From positions 1 through 41,132 of the forward strand of contig JBJHBT010000035.1 of the NCBI GenBank assembly GCA_050485645.1: a stretch of 41,132 bases of DNA. Direction: 5' to 3'. A program made the position numbers and the translations under genes. This document shows, one piece after another, positions 8,220-15,071 of the stretch. This DNA comes from JBJHBP01 sp050485645 (lineage in GTDB: Bacteria; Pseudomonadota; Gammaproteobacteria; Steroidobacterales; Rariloculaceae). The notes below the pieces were generated by a model, which saw only the letters and a program-made list of their open reading frames with translations, was not told where the DNA came from and made no database searches. Every line of letters begins with the position of its first letter. Positions within the stretch are counted from its first letter, which is position 1.

Positions 8220-9199
8220 CGGCACTGCTCGACGTCAGGGGGCTCAGTAAGTACTTTCCGATTCGTGGCGGCATCATGCGGCGCGTGGTCGCTCAGCTCA
8301 AGGCCGTGGATGGCGTCGATCTTGTGCTCGAGCGCGGGCGCACCCTGGGGCTGGTCGGAGAATCCGGCTGCGGCAAGTCGACGCTGGGGCGCGCGGTGCT
8401 GCGTCTGACGGAGCCCACTGCCGGCGAAGTTCTGCTTGATGGCACGCCCGTCACCGGCCTGTCGCATCGCGAACTGACGCGTCGCAGACGCGAGATGCAG
8501 ATCATTTTTCAGGACCCCTACGCTTCGCTGAATCCGCGCCGCACCATCCTCCAGACCCTGCTCGAACCGCTGAACCTGCATCGTGTCGGCACACCGCAAG
8601 CCAGACGCGCGCGCGTTGAGGAGCTCCTCGATCTGGTCGGCATGAGCCGGACGGCGTTGTCGCGCTATCCGCACGAGTTCTCCGGCGGGCAGCGGCAGCG
8701 CATAGGCATCGCCCGCGCACTGGCGCTGGATCCGAAACTGGTGGTGGCCGACGAAGCGGTGTCGGCACTTGATGTGTCCGTACAGGCGCAGGTGTTGAAC
8801 CTGCTCGCCGATCTTCAGCAGCGGCTCGGTCTGTCGTTTCTGTTCATATCGCACGATCTGGCCGTGGTGCAGCATGTTTCGCACGATGTTGCGGTGATGT
8901 ACCTGGGGCGAATCGTGGAGGTGGGACCGGCGGATCGTGTGTATGCCGACCCGAAGCATCCGTATACACAGGCGCTGCTGTCGGCTGTTCCCGTGCCCGA
9001 TCCGCAGCGCAAGTCGCGGCGCATCGTGTTGCCGGGTGACGTGCCGTCCGCGGCGAATCCACCGCCCGGGTGTCCTTTCCACACCCGGTGCCCGCAGGTC
9101 ATGCCCGAGTGCCGGACGATACGTCCGGTGACGACGGATCTGGGTGTTGGCGGTCACCCGCATCGGGTGGACTGCCATCTGTATGGCCGGCAGGTGTGA
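8216..9199 (+). CDS. Peptide ABC transporter ATP-binding protein, OppF/DppF type
   Basis: A 327-residue second nucleotide-binding subunit, last gene of the transporter operon. Walker A is GESGCGKST at 48-56, the Q-loop is FQDPYASLNP at about 98-107 (the DPYASLNPR text is characteristic of OppF/DppF), the signature FSGGQRQR begins at 155 and Walker B VVADE lies at 176-180. The C-terminal HPY domain has CPFHTRC and CRTIRP. Between the start and Walker A lies SKYFPIRGGIMRR, again typical of OppF. The start is GTG inside the stop of the upstream gene. A hairpin at 9244-9280 follows it and may end the operon. Confidence 0.93.
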   Translation: MTALLDVRGLSKYFPIRGGIMRRVVAQLKAVDGVDLVLERGRTLGLVGESGCGKSTLGRAVLRLTEPTAGEVLLDGTPVTGLSHRELTRRRREMQIIFQDPYASLNPRRTILQTLLEPLNLHRVGTPQARRARVEELLDLVGMSRTALSRYPHEFSGGQRQRIGIARALALDPKLVVADEAVSALDVSVQAQVLNLLADLQQRLGLSFLFISHDLAVVQHVSHDVAVMYLGRIVEVGPADRVYADPKHPYTQALLSAVPVPDPQRKSRRIVLPGDVPSAANPPPGCPFHTRCPQVMPECRTIRPVTTDLGVGGHPHRVDCHLYGRQV

Positions 9200-9243
9200 C
9201 GTGGTGGTTTCCGCCGCGGTCTGAAGGCCGTCATGGCCTGATG

Positions 9244-9280
9244 ATTGCGGCGCAGCATGCACGCATGCCTGCGCCGCAAT
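9244..9280. terminator. Hairpin between convergent genes
   Basis: The arms ATTGCGGCGCA and TGCGCCGCAAT are perfect complements, with an inner GCATG/CATGC stem, one bulged C and a four-base loop. It sits between the end of the ATPase gene (9199) and the end of the convergent outer-membrane gene (9299). Neither strand has a T-run after it, so it may be a weak or Rho-assisted bidirectional terminator, or a 3'-end stabiliser. Confidence 0.5.
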
Positions 9281-9298
9281 CCGGCAGTTGGCGGGGCG

Positions 9299-9898
9299 TC
9301 AGCGGTTGCGGCGTGTCAGGCTGCCGAAGTGGTAGCGTCCGCCGAGGAACACAATGCTGTCATCTTCATCCAGGCGCAGACGTCCGCCCACCGAGAACGC
9401 ATCGCTGAGGTAGTACTGTCCACCGAACTCGAGCACCGCATCGGTCCCCGAGCGCAGCGAACTGTCGAGCATCACCGAGCCGCTGAGTTCTGCGTTGCGG
9501 GTGACCCACGCGCGCAACGTGCCGCCGAAGATCAGGCCGTCGTTGCTGATGGTGGACGGCGGGCCAGGGCGGCGCAGTCGCGAGTCGGCGTAGGCCACAT
9601 GCGCGATCACGTCGGTGCTGGGAGCCAGGCCCCAGCGGTAACCGGCACCCAGCTGCATGGTTCGACGGGTGAAGTTGTTGCCGAAATCCCACTCCTGCCA
9701 CGACGCGAAGGCGTGGAGACGGTCGATGATGTCGACGGAGGCGCCGAGCTCGAAGCCGCTGGAGCTGACGTCGCTCAGGGCGAAGTTCGCATACGCGTGG
9801 TTGTAGGATAGCGGGCCGTAGTCCGGCTGCTGCGCATGGGTGGCTGAGGAGCCAGCCAGCAGCGCCCCGGCAGCCAGGGCAGCGGTCAGTTTCTTCAT
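9299..9898 (-). CDS. Outer-membrane beta-barrel protein of unknown function
   Basis: A 199-residue protein with a clear signal peptide (MKKLTAALAAGALLAG, cleavage likely after THA-QQ). The mature part is made of alternating polar/hydrophobic strands with many Tyr, Phe, Gly and Asp (for example LHAFASWQEWDFG, QLGAGYRWGL, VLEFGGQYYLSD, GGRLRLDEDDSIVFLGGRYHFG), which is the pattern of a small eight- to ten-stranded barrel. I cannot place it in a named family. The start at 9898 is favoured by AAGGA 11 bases upstream, the signal peptide and a good promoter at 9933-9961. It is monocistronic by position. Confidence 0.75.
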   Translation of the reverse strand: MKKLTAALAAGALLAGSSATHAQQPDYGPLSYNHAYANFALSDVSSSGFELGASVDIIDRLHAFASWQEWDFGNNFTRRTMQLGAGYRWGLAPSTDVIAHVAYADSRLRRPGPPSTISNDGLIFGGTLRAWVTRNAELSGSVMLDSSLRSGTDAVLEFGGQYYLSDAFSVGGRLRLDEDDSIVFLGGRYHFGSLTRRNR

Positions 9899-9932
9899 GA
9901 TGGTCACGATCCTTGGTTGAGAGCACAGTGCC

Positions 9933-9961
9933 ATTTTAGTGCACCGGGCGTTTCGTGACAC
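9933..9961 (-). promoter_or_regulatory. Sigma-70 promoter of the outer-membrane barrel gene
   Basis: On the minus strand GTGTCA (four of six, -35) is followed after exactly 17 bases by TAAAAT (five of six, -10). Transcription would start near 9926 and give a leader of about 27 bases carrying AAGGA before the ATG at 9898. Confidence 0.6.
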
Positions 9962-9978
9962 GAATTTGCCGTGAAAAT

Positions 9979-10010
9979 CGTCGAATGTCGGCAATTGACG
10001 ACATTCGACG
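9979..10010 (-). terminator. Intrinsic terminator of the M23 peptidase gene
   Basis: An 11-bp perfect stem (CGTCGAATGTC paired with GACATTCGACG) with a ten-base loop lies 18 bases after the peptidase stop codon. On the minus strand the stem is followed by ATTTTC, a short U-tract. It also insulates the next gene, whose own promoter starts 18 bases further on. Confidence 0.65.
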
Positions 10011-10028
10011 TTGCCGGATGGCGAGGCG

Positions 10029-11396
10029 TTACGGCGGTGTGCCGCCGGCTTCGCGTATCTTGCGCAGCACCCTGTCTTCGAGCCACTGTGTGCTCCACCA
10101 GTCGATCGGGGTCACAGCCTCACCATGCAGCAGGGTGGTGAAGTGCAGATGATCGCCGCCGGCCAGTCCGGTGACGCCGGTTCGACCCAGGCGTTCCTCC
10201 ATCTCCACCATGTCGCCTTCGCGTACGTCGACGGACGACAGATGGGAGTACAGCGTCTGCAGGCCCATGCCGTGATCGAGAATCACGGTGTTGCCGTAGA
10301 TTCCCAGCCAGCCGGCGTGCAGCACGCGGCCACGGTTGGCGGCGAGCACCGGTGCGTTCGCCGTGGATGCAAGATCGAAGCCCAGGTGGACCTGGAAGTC
10401 GATTTCGCGGTCGTTGTAGACATAGGTGCGCTGATCGGCGAATCCGGCTTCAACGGCGGTGTTGATCAGCTGTCGGAAAGGGCCGCGCCACAGGATTTCG
10501 GGGGAGGTCTCCAGCGCTCTGGCGGCGATCGCCTCGTTGTTCATCCGTCGCAGGTCCCGGTTGATGCGCAGAAAAGACGCCAGCAGATCGGCCGGATCTT
10601 CGACCTCAAGCTCGGGGGTCTGCTGCAGTATCTGCGGCACGACGCGTTCCATGAACGCATCGTTCAGGCGGATCGTGCTGCGACGGAAGTTGCGCGGAAA
10701 CACGCGGGTGTCGAAGGCCGCGGTACCTTCGTTGCCCAGTTCATCGCGCGCGTACAGCCGGATTGGTACATTGACTTCCTGGTTCCAGAGCACCGCGAAG
10801 AATGCGACGTGCAGTCCGGGGTCGTCGGAGATGCCGGCGCCGCTGGCGGGGTATCCCGGGAACTCGATGTCGCCGACCCGAACTCCGGACTCGGCTGCCG
10901 GCGGATTGACCCGGTAGACCACCATCTCCGAGCCGCCATGGTTCACATAGTGAAACATGGACTGCACGGTGACCTGTGGGGGAATCAGGCGCACCTCGAA
11001 CTCGTGCGTGGTTGTCGATCCGGCCTCCCGGTAGCCAAACAGCACCGGCCGCGAGGCATTCACCGTGATGGTGGCCGTGCCCGCGCGCAGTTCCGGGACA
11101 TCGCGCCTTCCCAGCGGCCGGTTGATCAGCAGCCGGTCTTCACCGTCGCGTACCGCCGCGGCGGACTCGTCGCCGAGACTGAACAGCGACATCTGCGTGT
11201 CGCCCTGGCGCAGTTCCACGTCCAGACGGGTGAATCGGGCACGTGGCGCTTCCACGACAATCGACAGCCGGCCGATCTGGCCGACCAGCGCAGGCTCGAC
11301 AACAGTGATCTGCGGGCCGTCGGCGCGTCCTGCCTGGAACCAGGCCACCGCCACCCCGATCACGACTATTACTACCACGGCGATCAGTTTGTTCAT
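10029..11396 (-). CDS. M23 family metallopeptidase (LytM-type), membrane-anchored
   Basis: A 455-residue protein with an N-terminal membrane anchor (residues 3-20) and a long periplasmic region of beta-rich Ig-like text (residues 30-300) before a C-terminal peptidase M23 domain. The zinc site is complete: HLGFD gives H337 and D341, and DHLHF gives H416 and H418, with H385 in YSHL. M23 enzymes of this set cleave peptidoglycan cross-bridges or stems, so a role in wall remodelling or septum splitting is likely. That is family knowledge, not shown by the neighbours. A TACAAT box ends eight bases before the ATG, so the message may be leaderless. No Shine-Dalgarno site is seen. Confidence 0.88.
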   Translation of the reverse strand: MNKLIAVVVIVVIGVAVAWFQAGRADGPQITVVEPALVGQIGRLSIVVEAPRARFTRLDVELRQGDTQMSLFSLGDESAAAVRDGEDRLLINRPLGRRDVPELRAGTATITVNASRPVLFGYREAGSTTTHEFEVRLIPPQVTVQSMFHYVNHGGSEMVVYRVNPPAAESGVRVGDIEFPGYPASGAGISDDPGLHVAFFAVLWNQEVNVPIRLYARDELGNEGTAAFDTRVFPRNFRRSTIRLNDAFMERVVPQILQQTPELEVEDPADLLASFLRINRDLRRMNNEAIAARALETSPEILWRGPFRQLINTAVEAGFADQRTYVYNDREIDFQVHLGFDLASTANAPVLAANRGRVLHAGWLGIYGNTVILDHGMGLQTLYSHLSSVDVREGDMVEMEERLGRTGVTGLAGGDHLHFTTLLHGEAVTPIDWWSTQWLEDRVLRKIREAGGTPP

Positions 11397-11404
11397 TGGT
11401 AGGT

Positions 11405-11410
11405 ATTGTA
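11405..11410 (-). promoter_or_regulatory. Candidate -10 box close to the M23 peptidase start
   Basis: On the minus strand TACAAT (five of six) ends eight bases before the ATG at 11396, which would place the transcription start within about two bases of the start codon. The -35 region (TAGCGA at 16 bases) is weak. Same arrangement as the transporter operon at 3471. Confidence 0.4.
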
Positions 11411-11535
11411 CCGATCCGGCCGCGAGTCGCTACTGGTTGTGGTCGCTACGCGTCACTTCCGCAGGCGGGTGTGACGCTGGATACGGTCGATGCCGACACC
11501 CCGGATGACGGTCTTGCTTGCAATATTGAGGAAAA

Positions 11536-11557
11536 GTTGCGATGTTAACCACGCAAC
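11536..11557. promoter_or_regulatory. Nested dyad upstream of the MarR-type gene
   Basis: Outer arms GTTGCG and CGCAAC flank a central GTTAAC palindrome, with two mismatched positions on each side, giving 22 bp of near-symmetry. It lies about 70 bases before the -35 box of the MarR-type gene, in a stretch visibly richer in A+T than its surroundings. MarR-family proteins bind such dyads and often regulate themselves, so this is a candidate operator. Confidence 0.3.
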
Positions 11558-11590
11558 GGTGTTCTCGGGCGTTCTGAACACTTTCTGAAA

Positions 11591-11604
11591 GGGAATACTT
11601 TCCC
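11591..11604. promoter_or_regulatory. Short palindrome GGGAA-TACT-TTCCC
   Basis: A perfect 5-bp inverted repeat around a four-base spacer, flanked by A-rich DNA, 22 bases before the -35 box at 11627. A second candidate operator, or a bent-DNA/activator element, for the MarR-type gene. Confidence 0.25.
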
Positions 11605-11626
11605 AAAAAACGGCAGTCGGAAACGA

Positions 11627-11656
11627 TTGACATTCAGTGGACAACTCAAGGATACT
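11627..11656 (+). promoter_or_regulatory. Strong sigma-70 promoter of the MarR-type gene
   Basis: A perfect TTGACA (11627-11632) is followed after 18 bases by GATACT (11651-11656, four of six). Transcription would start at about 11662-11664, five to seven bases before the ATG at 11669. The TTG inside the -35 box could be taken for an alternative start codon, but it would then lie upstream of the transcript. Confidence 0.6.
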
Positions 11657-11668
11657 TCTGCCCCACAT

Positions 11669-12118
11669 ATGGTTACGAAATCAAAAAAGACCTCACGGTC
11701 AAAACGTCAACTCAAAACCGATATCAATCGTGAGTTCGACGGTGAAGGTGTCCGTAAGGCACTCCTGGCTGCGCTGGAAGTGCTGTACGGCGATTTTCCG
11801 CATCTGACTCTGGCACAGTACCTCGTTTCCCTTGAAGTGCTGGTCGCAGAAGCGGAAGGTTCCCCCCACACGCTCGTTTCCCTTGTCAGGAAGCTCAATA
11901 TGCCATACTCGACCGCCTCGCGCGTCGTATGGTCTCTGACTCGGGAAGGTGGCGAAGTCGGTGTACTGATGTACGAACGTCACCCGACGGATCGCCGCAA
12001 GAAGTACCTGGTCATCGATCCGGATGGACCGGATCCGATGGTGCCGAAGGTGCTGAGCAAGACGCTGATCGAGTACTACGGCGACAGCGTTCTGAAACTC
12101 AAGCCCGTCGCGAGCTGA
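11669..12118 (+). CDS. MarR-like winged-helix transcriptional regulator
   Basis: A 149-residue DNA-binding protein. A basic N-terminal tail (KSKKTSRSKRQLK) is followed by helices and a winged helix-turn-helix. LTLAQYLVSLEVLVAE and TLVSLVRKLNMPYSTASRVVWSLTR form the helices, and VLMYERHPTDRRKKYLVIDP is the wing, with the MarR-typical D-R-R. The ATG is preferred over an upstream in-frame TTG at 11627 because the promoter's -35 box covers that TTG. Base composition at the 5' end is lower in GC than the neighbours, a possible sign of a different history. It ends six bases from the convergent Nudix-fold gene, and its terminator is inside that gene. Ligand and targets are unknown. The upstream dyads suggest autoregulation. 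Confidence 0.75.
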   Translation: MVTKSKKTSRSKRQLKTDINREFDGEGVRKALLAALEVLYGDFPHLTLAQYLVSLEVLVAEAEGSPHTLVSLVRKLNMPYSTASRVVWSLTREGGEVGVLMYERHPTDRRKKYLVIDPDGPDPMVPKVLSKTLIEYYGDSVLKLKPVAS

Positions 12119-12124
12119 TCGCAG

Positions 12125-12676
12125 TCAATCCAGCCGCTGGCGCGACTCCGGTCGCGCCAGCGTTGCTTCGTGCATGATCCGCGCCGCGGCCCACACCAGG
12201 GCTCCCCGGTGACTGCCGGCTATCAGCTGCAGACCCTCATCCAGCGTGACCCAGCGGCACTGGCTGCCCTGGCTGCTGCTGACACCATCTGCCTGTGCCT
12301 CTGCGTCCGCCGCTTCCGTGACCTCCGTCTCCGCCTCCGCGGCCGTCGTGCGTGCCACCGGCGCCGCTTCGTCACTGGAGACGGTTGCCAGTACGAAGAC
12401 GGTTGCGCCGTCGGTTGCGCCGGTGCCGGCGGCAGCGCCATGGACGCCCTCACCTGAGGTCCCGTATGCGCCGGGCAGGCGCGTTGGCCTGCCGGATACC
12501 GCGGCAGCGGTTCGTGCATCGGCAAGCACCGCGACAATGGCGCTGTCGACATCGTCCGCCAGTGCGACCGGAAACCGCCATTCGCCCTGCCGACGGACCA
12601 GCAGAAACCGTGCGCCGTCCGCCGTTTCGCGCGTCACGATCACGCCTGCCGCCCGCCGAACGCCGTTCTGTTTCAT
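12125..12676 (-). CDS. Nudix-fold protein with degenerate catalytic box
   Basis: A 183-residue protein whose ends read like a Nudix hydrolase: RRAAGVIVTRETADGARFLLVRRQGEWRFPV at the start and QCRWVTLDEGLQLI...AARIM at the end. Between them, the catalytic box GX5EX7REUXEEXGU should follow WRFP. Instead there is VALADDVDSAIVAVLADARTAAAVSG, with no REUXEE glutamates and no leading glycine pair. An Ala/Thr/Glu-rich segment (about residues 90-132) replaces the middle strand region. It may therefore bind rather than hydrolyse a nucleotide, or be decaying. The frame is open throughout. It is divergent from the dienelactone hydrolase (81-base gap). Confidence 0.6.
   Translation of the reverse strand: MKQNGVRRAAGVIVTRETADGARFLLVRRQGEWRFPVALADDVDSAIVAVLADARTAAAVSGRPTRLPGAYGTSGEGVHGAAAGTGATDGATVFVLATVSSDEAAPVARTTAAEAETEVTEAADAEAQADGVSSSQGSQCRWVTLDEGLQLIAGSHRGALVWAAARIMHEATLARPESRQRLD
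12135..12162 (+). terminator. Terminator hairpin of the MarR-type gene, inside the opposing coding sequence
   Basis: A 12-bp perfect stem (CGCTGGCGCGAC with GTCGCGCCAGCG) around a TCCG tetraloop, followed on the plus strand by TTGCTTCGT. It starts 17 bases after the MarR stop at 12118 and lies entirely within the last codons of the convergent Nudix-fold gene, where it encodes the residues around LARPESRQR. Confidence 0.6.
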
Positions 12677-12757
12677 GGCCGTGGCTCCGGCAACCCGCCG
12701 TACCGCCAGCCGGCCGCGGCTGTACCGCCGTGCGCCGAAAAAGTTAAGCTAACGGCC

Positions 12758-13474
12758 ATGCACACCGAAATCACCGAATACAACCACGAAGATGTCGTCT
12801 GCGAAGGGTACGCTGCCTACGACTCGGCAACCATGGCCAAACGGCCCGGCGTACTGGTCTGTCACGCCTGGGGCGGGCAATCCGACCTGGAGCGCGACAA
12901 GGCGGAAAAGCTCGCCGCACTGGGTTATGTGGGTTTCGCCGCCGATCTGTTCGGCAAGGGCGTGCGCGGCGGCACGATGGAACGCAATCGAGCGCTGATC
13001 AAGCCCTTCATTGACGACCGTGCGCTGCTGCGCGAGCGGCTGATGGCATCGTTGGCGGCGTTGCGGGCCCATCCGCTGGTCGATACCAGCCGCATGGCCG
13101 CCATCGGCTACTGCTTTGGCGGGCTGTGTGTTCTGGACCTCGCCCGCAGCGTGCCGGACGGTCTGCGCGGGGTCGTGAGTTTTCACGGGCTGCTGCATCC
13201 GCCGTCGCTGGGGGAGCAGGCGCCGATTTCCAGCCGCATCCTGATCCTGCACGGATGGGATGATCCGCTGGCCGTTCCCGAGCATGTGCTGGCCATCGCC
13301 GGGGAACTGTCCGGGGCGGGTGCCGACTGGCAGCTGCATGCCTATGGCGGTACGCGGCATGCATTCACCAACCCGAACGCGAGCGATGCCGAGCATGGAC
13401 TGGTGTACAACGAAGCTGCCGATCGCAGATCGTGGATCGCCATGAAGAATTTCCTTCGCGAAGCGCTTGCCTGA
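12758..13474 (+). CDS. Dienelactone hydrolase family protein
   Basis: A 238-residue alpha/beta hydrolase of the dienelactone hydrolase (carboxymethylenebutenolidase-like) family. The nucleophile elbow GYCFGG places the catalytic Cys at 119, as in true DLH rather than serine esterases. The acid is D168 or D169 in HGWDDP, and the histidine is H201 in YGGTRHAFTNP, all with family spacing. There is no signal peptide, so it acts in the cytoplasm. No chloroaromatic degradation genes are nearby, so the classic substrate is not supported. Many family members act on other esters or lactones. A near-palindrome GTTAAGCTAAC lies just before the ATG. A DLH symbol is not assigned. Confidence 0.88.
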   Translation: MHTEITEYNHEDVVCEGYAAYDSATMAKRPGVLVCHAWGGQSDLERDKAEKLAALGYVGFAADLFGKGVRGGTMERNRALIKPFIDDRALLRERLMASLAALRAHPLVDTSRMAAIGYCFGGLCVLDLARSVPDGLRGVVSFHGLLHPPSLGEQAPISSRILILHGWDDPLAVPEHVLAIAGELSGAGADWQLHAYGGTRHAFTNPNASDAEHGLVYNEAADRRSWIAMKNFLREALA

Positions 13475-13520
13475 TTCGTTCACCTTGCGGCTGAAACCGC
13501 GGTATGCCATGGAGTTGCCA

Positions 13521-15038
13521 ATGCGCACATCTACTCGTAGCCTGATACTGCTGCCGGCCCTTGCGGTGATTCTGTCGGCGGCAGCGGCCTGTTCACCAAC
13601 GGACTCCACGCCCTCCACATCCTCCCTGGCCAGCGACATGATCGATGCCATGGGCGGGCGGGCCGCGCTGGAAAGCGTGAATGTGCTGGTTGCCACCGGC
13701 ACCGGAACGCGAACCCGGCTCGGCCAGGAGGCGGAAGCCGGCGGTGAGGATCCGCTGGCGACGCTGGAGATCACCGAAACACTCGATCTTGCCAACCAGC
13801 GCGCCGCCTTCGTCTACAACGTGCGCACCGGCGCGGGTTTCAACCAGCAGCGCACCGAAGTGCTCACGACGTTCGAGGGCCAGCCTGTCGGCTGGGCCAC
13901 TGGCGGCGGCCGGCCGAACATCGCCACGTCGGTGGACGGGCTGTTCAGCTGGGCGGCGCAGAACTCGCCGGAGTGGCTGCTGCGCCGCAATGTGGTTTCG
14001 ATCGCGCTGGCTGCTGCCGATGCACCCGCCGGTCAGCAACCACAGTCACGTCAGTTCGATGGTCGCGATACGCTGTACGGCACCACCGTGCTGCCGCTGA
14101 CAGGTGAGCAGATCGGCCTCTACTTCGACCCCGATACCGGCCTGCTCGCCGGCTTCAGCGCCACCGACAGCGAAGTGATGCTTGGCGATGTGCCGGCGCG
14201 TTACGTGCTCGAGGACTATCGTGACGTCGGCGGGCTGCAACTGCCGCACTCCATCACCATCATCAAGGACGACCAGCCGTACTCCAGCCTCAGCTATACG
14301 TCCATGACGCTCAACGACAGCAGCGCGCTGGCAATCTTCGACGTGCCGGAAGACGCACACGAGCAGGCCCGCGCAGTGCTGGCGGCGGACGGTTCATGGG
14401 CGCCGGTGCAGCTCGAGCAGGTGGCCGAGAACGTGCACCAGGTCATGGCGTATTCGCACAACAGCATGGTCGTGGAGTTCCCCGACTTCGTGGCCGTGGT
14501 CGAGGCACCGTATACGCAGGCGCAGAGCCTTACGCTGGCACGACAGATTCGCGAACAGTTTGGCAAATCGGTACGTTACGTGATTCCCACCCATCCGCAC
14601 TACGATCATGTCGGTGGCGTGCGGGCGCTGGTGGCACTCGGAGCGGATGTGATCGTCGCAGCCGGCCATGAGGCGGAAATGCGTCGCATCGTGGAGTCGC
14701 CACAGACCAATCCTGCCGACGAACTCGCCCGGCGCCGGGCTGCCGGTGAATCAGTGGGGCAGGTGATCGTGTTCGACGACACCACCACACTGGAAGATGG
14801 CGGTCAGCAGCTCGTGCTGTACGCCGTGAACGATTTCGAGCATGTGCGACCGATGGTGCTCGCCTATGTGCCGGAGGCTGGTGCGCTGTTCCAGAGTGAC
14901 ATCTTTTTCGGTGCCGTTACACCCGATGCGCAGGTGCTGTTGAACGCCATCCGGGTGCGCGAGCTCGGGGTGCAGCACATCGTCGGCGGCCACGGCGGCA
15001 CGCTGCCGTTCAGTCAGCTGGCCGGCAACGGCCAGTAG
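13521..15038 (+). CDS. Metallo-beta-lactamase-fold hydrolase, predicted lipoprotein
   Basis: A 505-residue exported protein. The N-terminus MRTSTRSLILLPALAVILSAAAAC looks like a signal with a possible lipid-modified Cys24 (weak lipobox). Residues 30-300 form a beta-rich domain without a name I can give (it recalls outer-membrane lipoprotein-carrier folds). The C-terminal half is a metallo-beta-lactamase domain with HPHYDH (H358, H360, D362, H363), the later metal ligand D in QSDIFF and a terminal GGHGG histidine. The start at 13521 has GGAG six bases upstream. An earlier ATG at 13509 is possible. Substrate unknown: beta-lactamase activity is not implied. Confidence 0.82.
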   Translation: MRTSTRSLILLPALAVILSAAAACSPTDSTPSTSSLASDMIDAMGGRAALESVNVLVATGTGTRTRLGQEAEAGGEDPLATLEITETLDLANQRAAFVYNVRTGAGFNQQRTEVLTTFEGQPVGWATGGGRPNIATSVDGLFSWAAQNSPEWLLRRNVVSIALAAADAPAGQQPQSRQFDGRDTLYGTTVLPLTGEQIGLYFDPDTGLLAGFSATDSEVMLGDVPARYVLEDYRDVGGLQLPHSITIIKDDQPYSSLSYTSMTLNDSSALAIFDVPEDAHEQARAVLAADGSWAPVQLEQVAENVHQVMAYSHNSMVVEFPDFVAVVEAPYTQAQSLTLARQIREQFGKSVRYVIPTHPHYDHVGGVRALVALGADVIVAAGHEAEMRRIVESPQTNPADELARRRAAGESVGQVIVFDDTTTLEDGGQQLVLYAVNDFEHVRPMVLAYVPEAGALFQSDIFFGAVTPDAQVLLNAIRVRELGVQHIVGGHGGTLPFSQLAGNGQ

Positions 15039-15071
15039 CGGGCGCACGCCGGATTCTTCTGCGCGCCGGTG

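Noticed and set aside
11627..11668. TTG start adding 14 residues to the MarR-like protein
   Set aside because: The TTG is part of a perfect -35 box, so the message would begin after it.
13521..15038. Beta-lactam resistance gene
   Set aside because: Only the metallo-hydrolase fold and HxHxDH are seen; these are common to many enzymes, and the extra N-terminal domain and lipoprotein-like signal are not typical of class B beta-lactamases.
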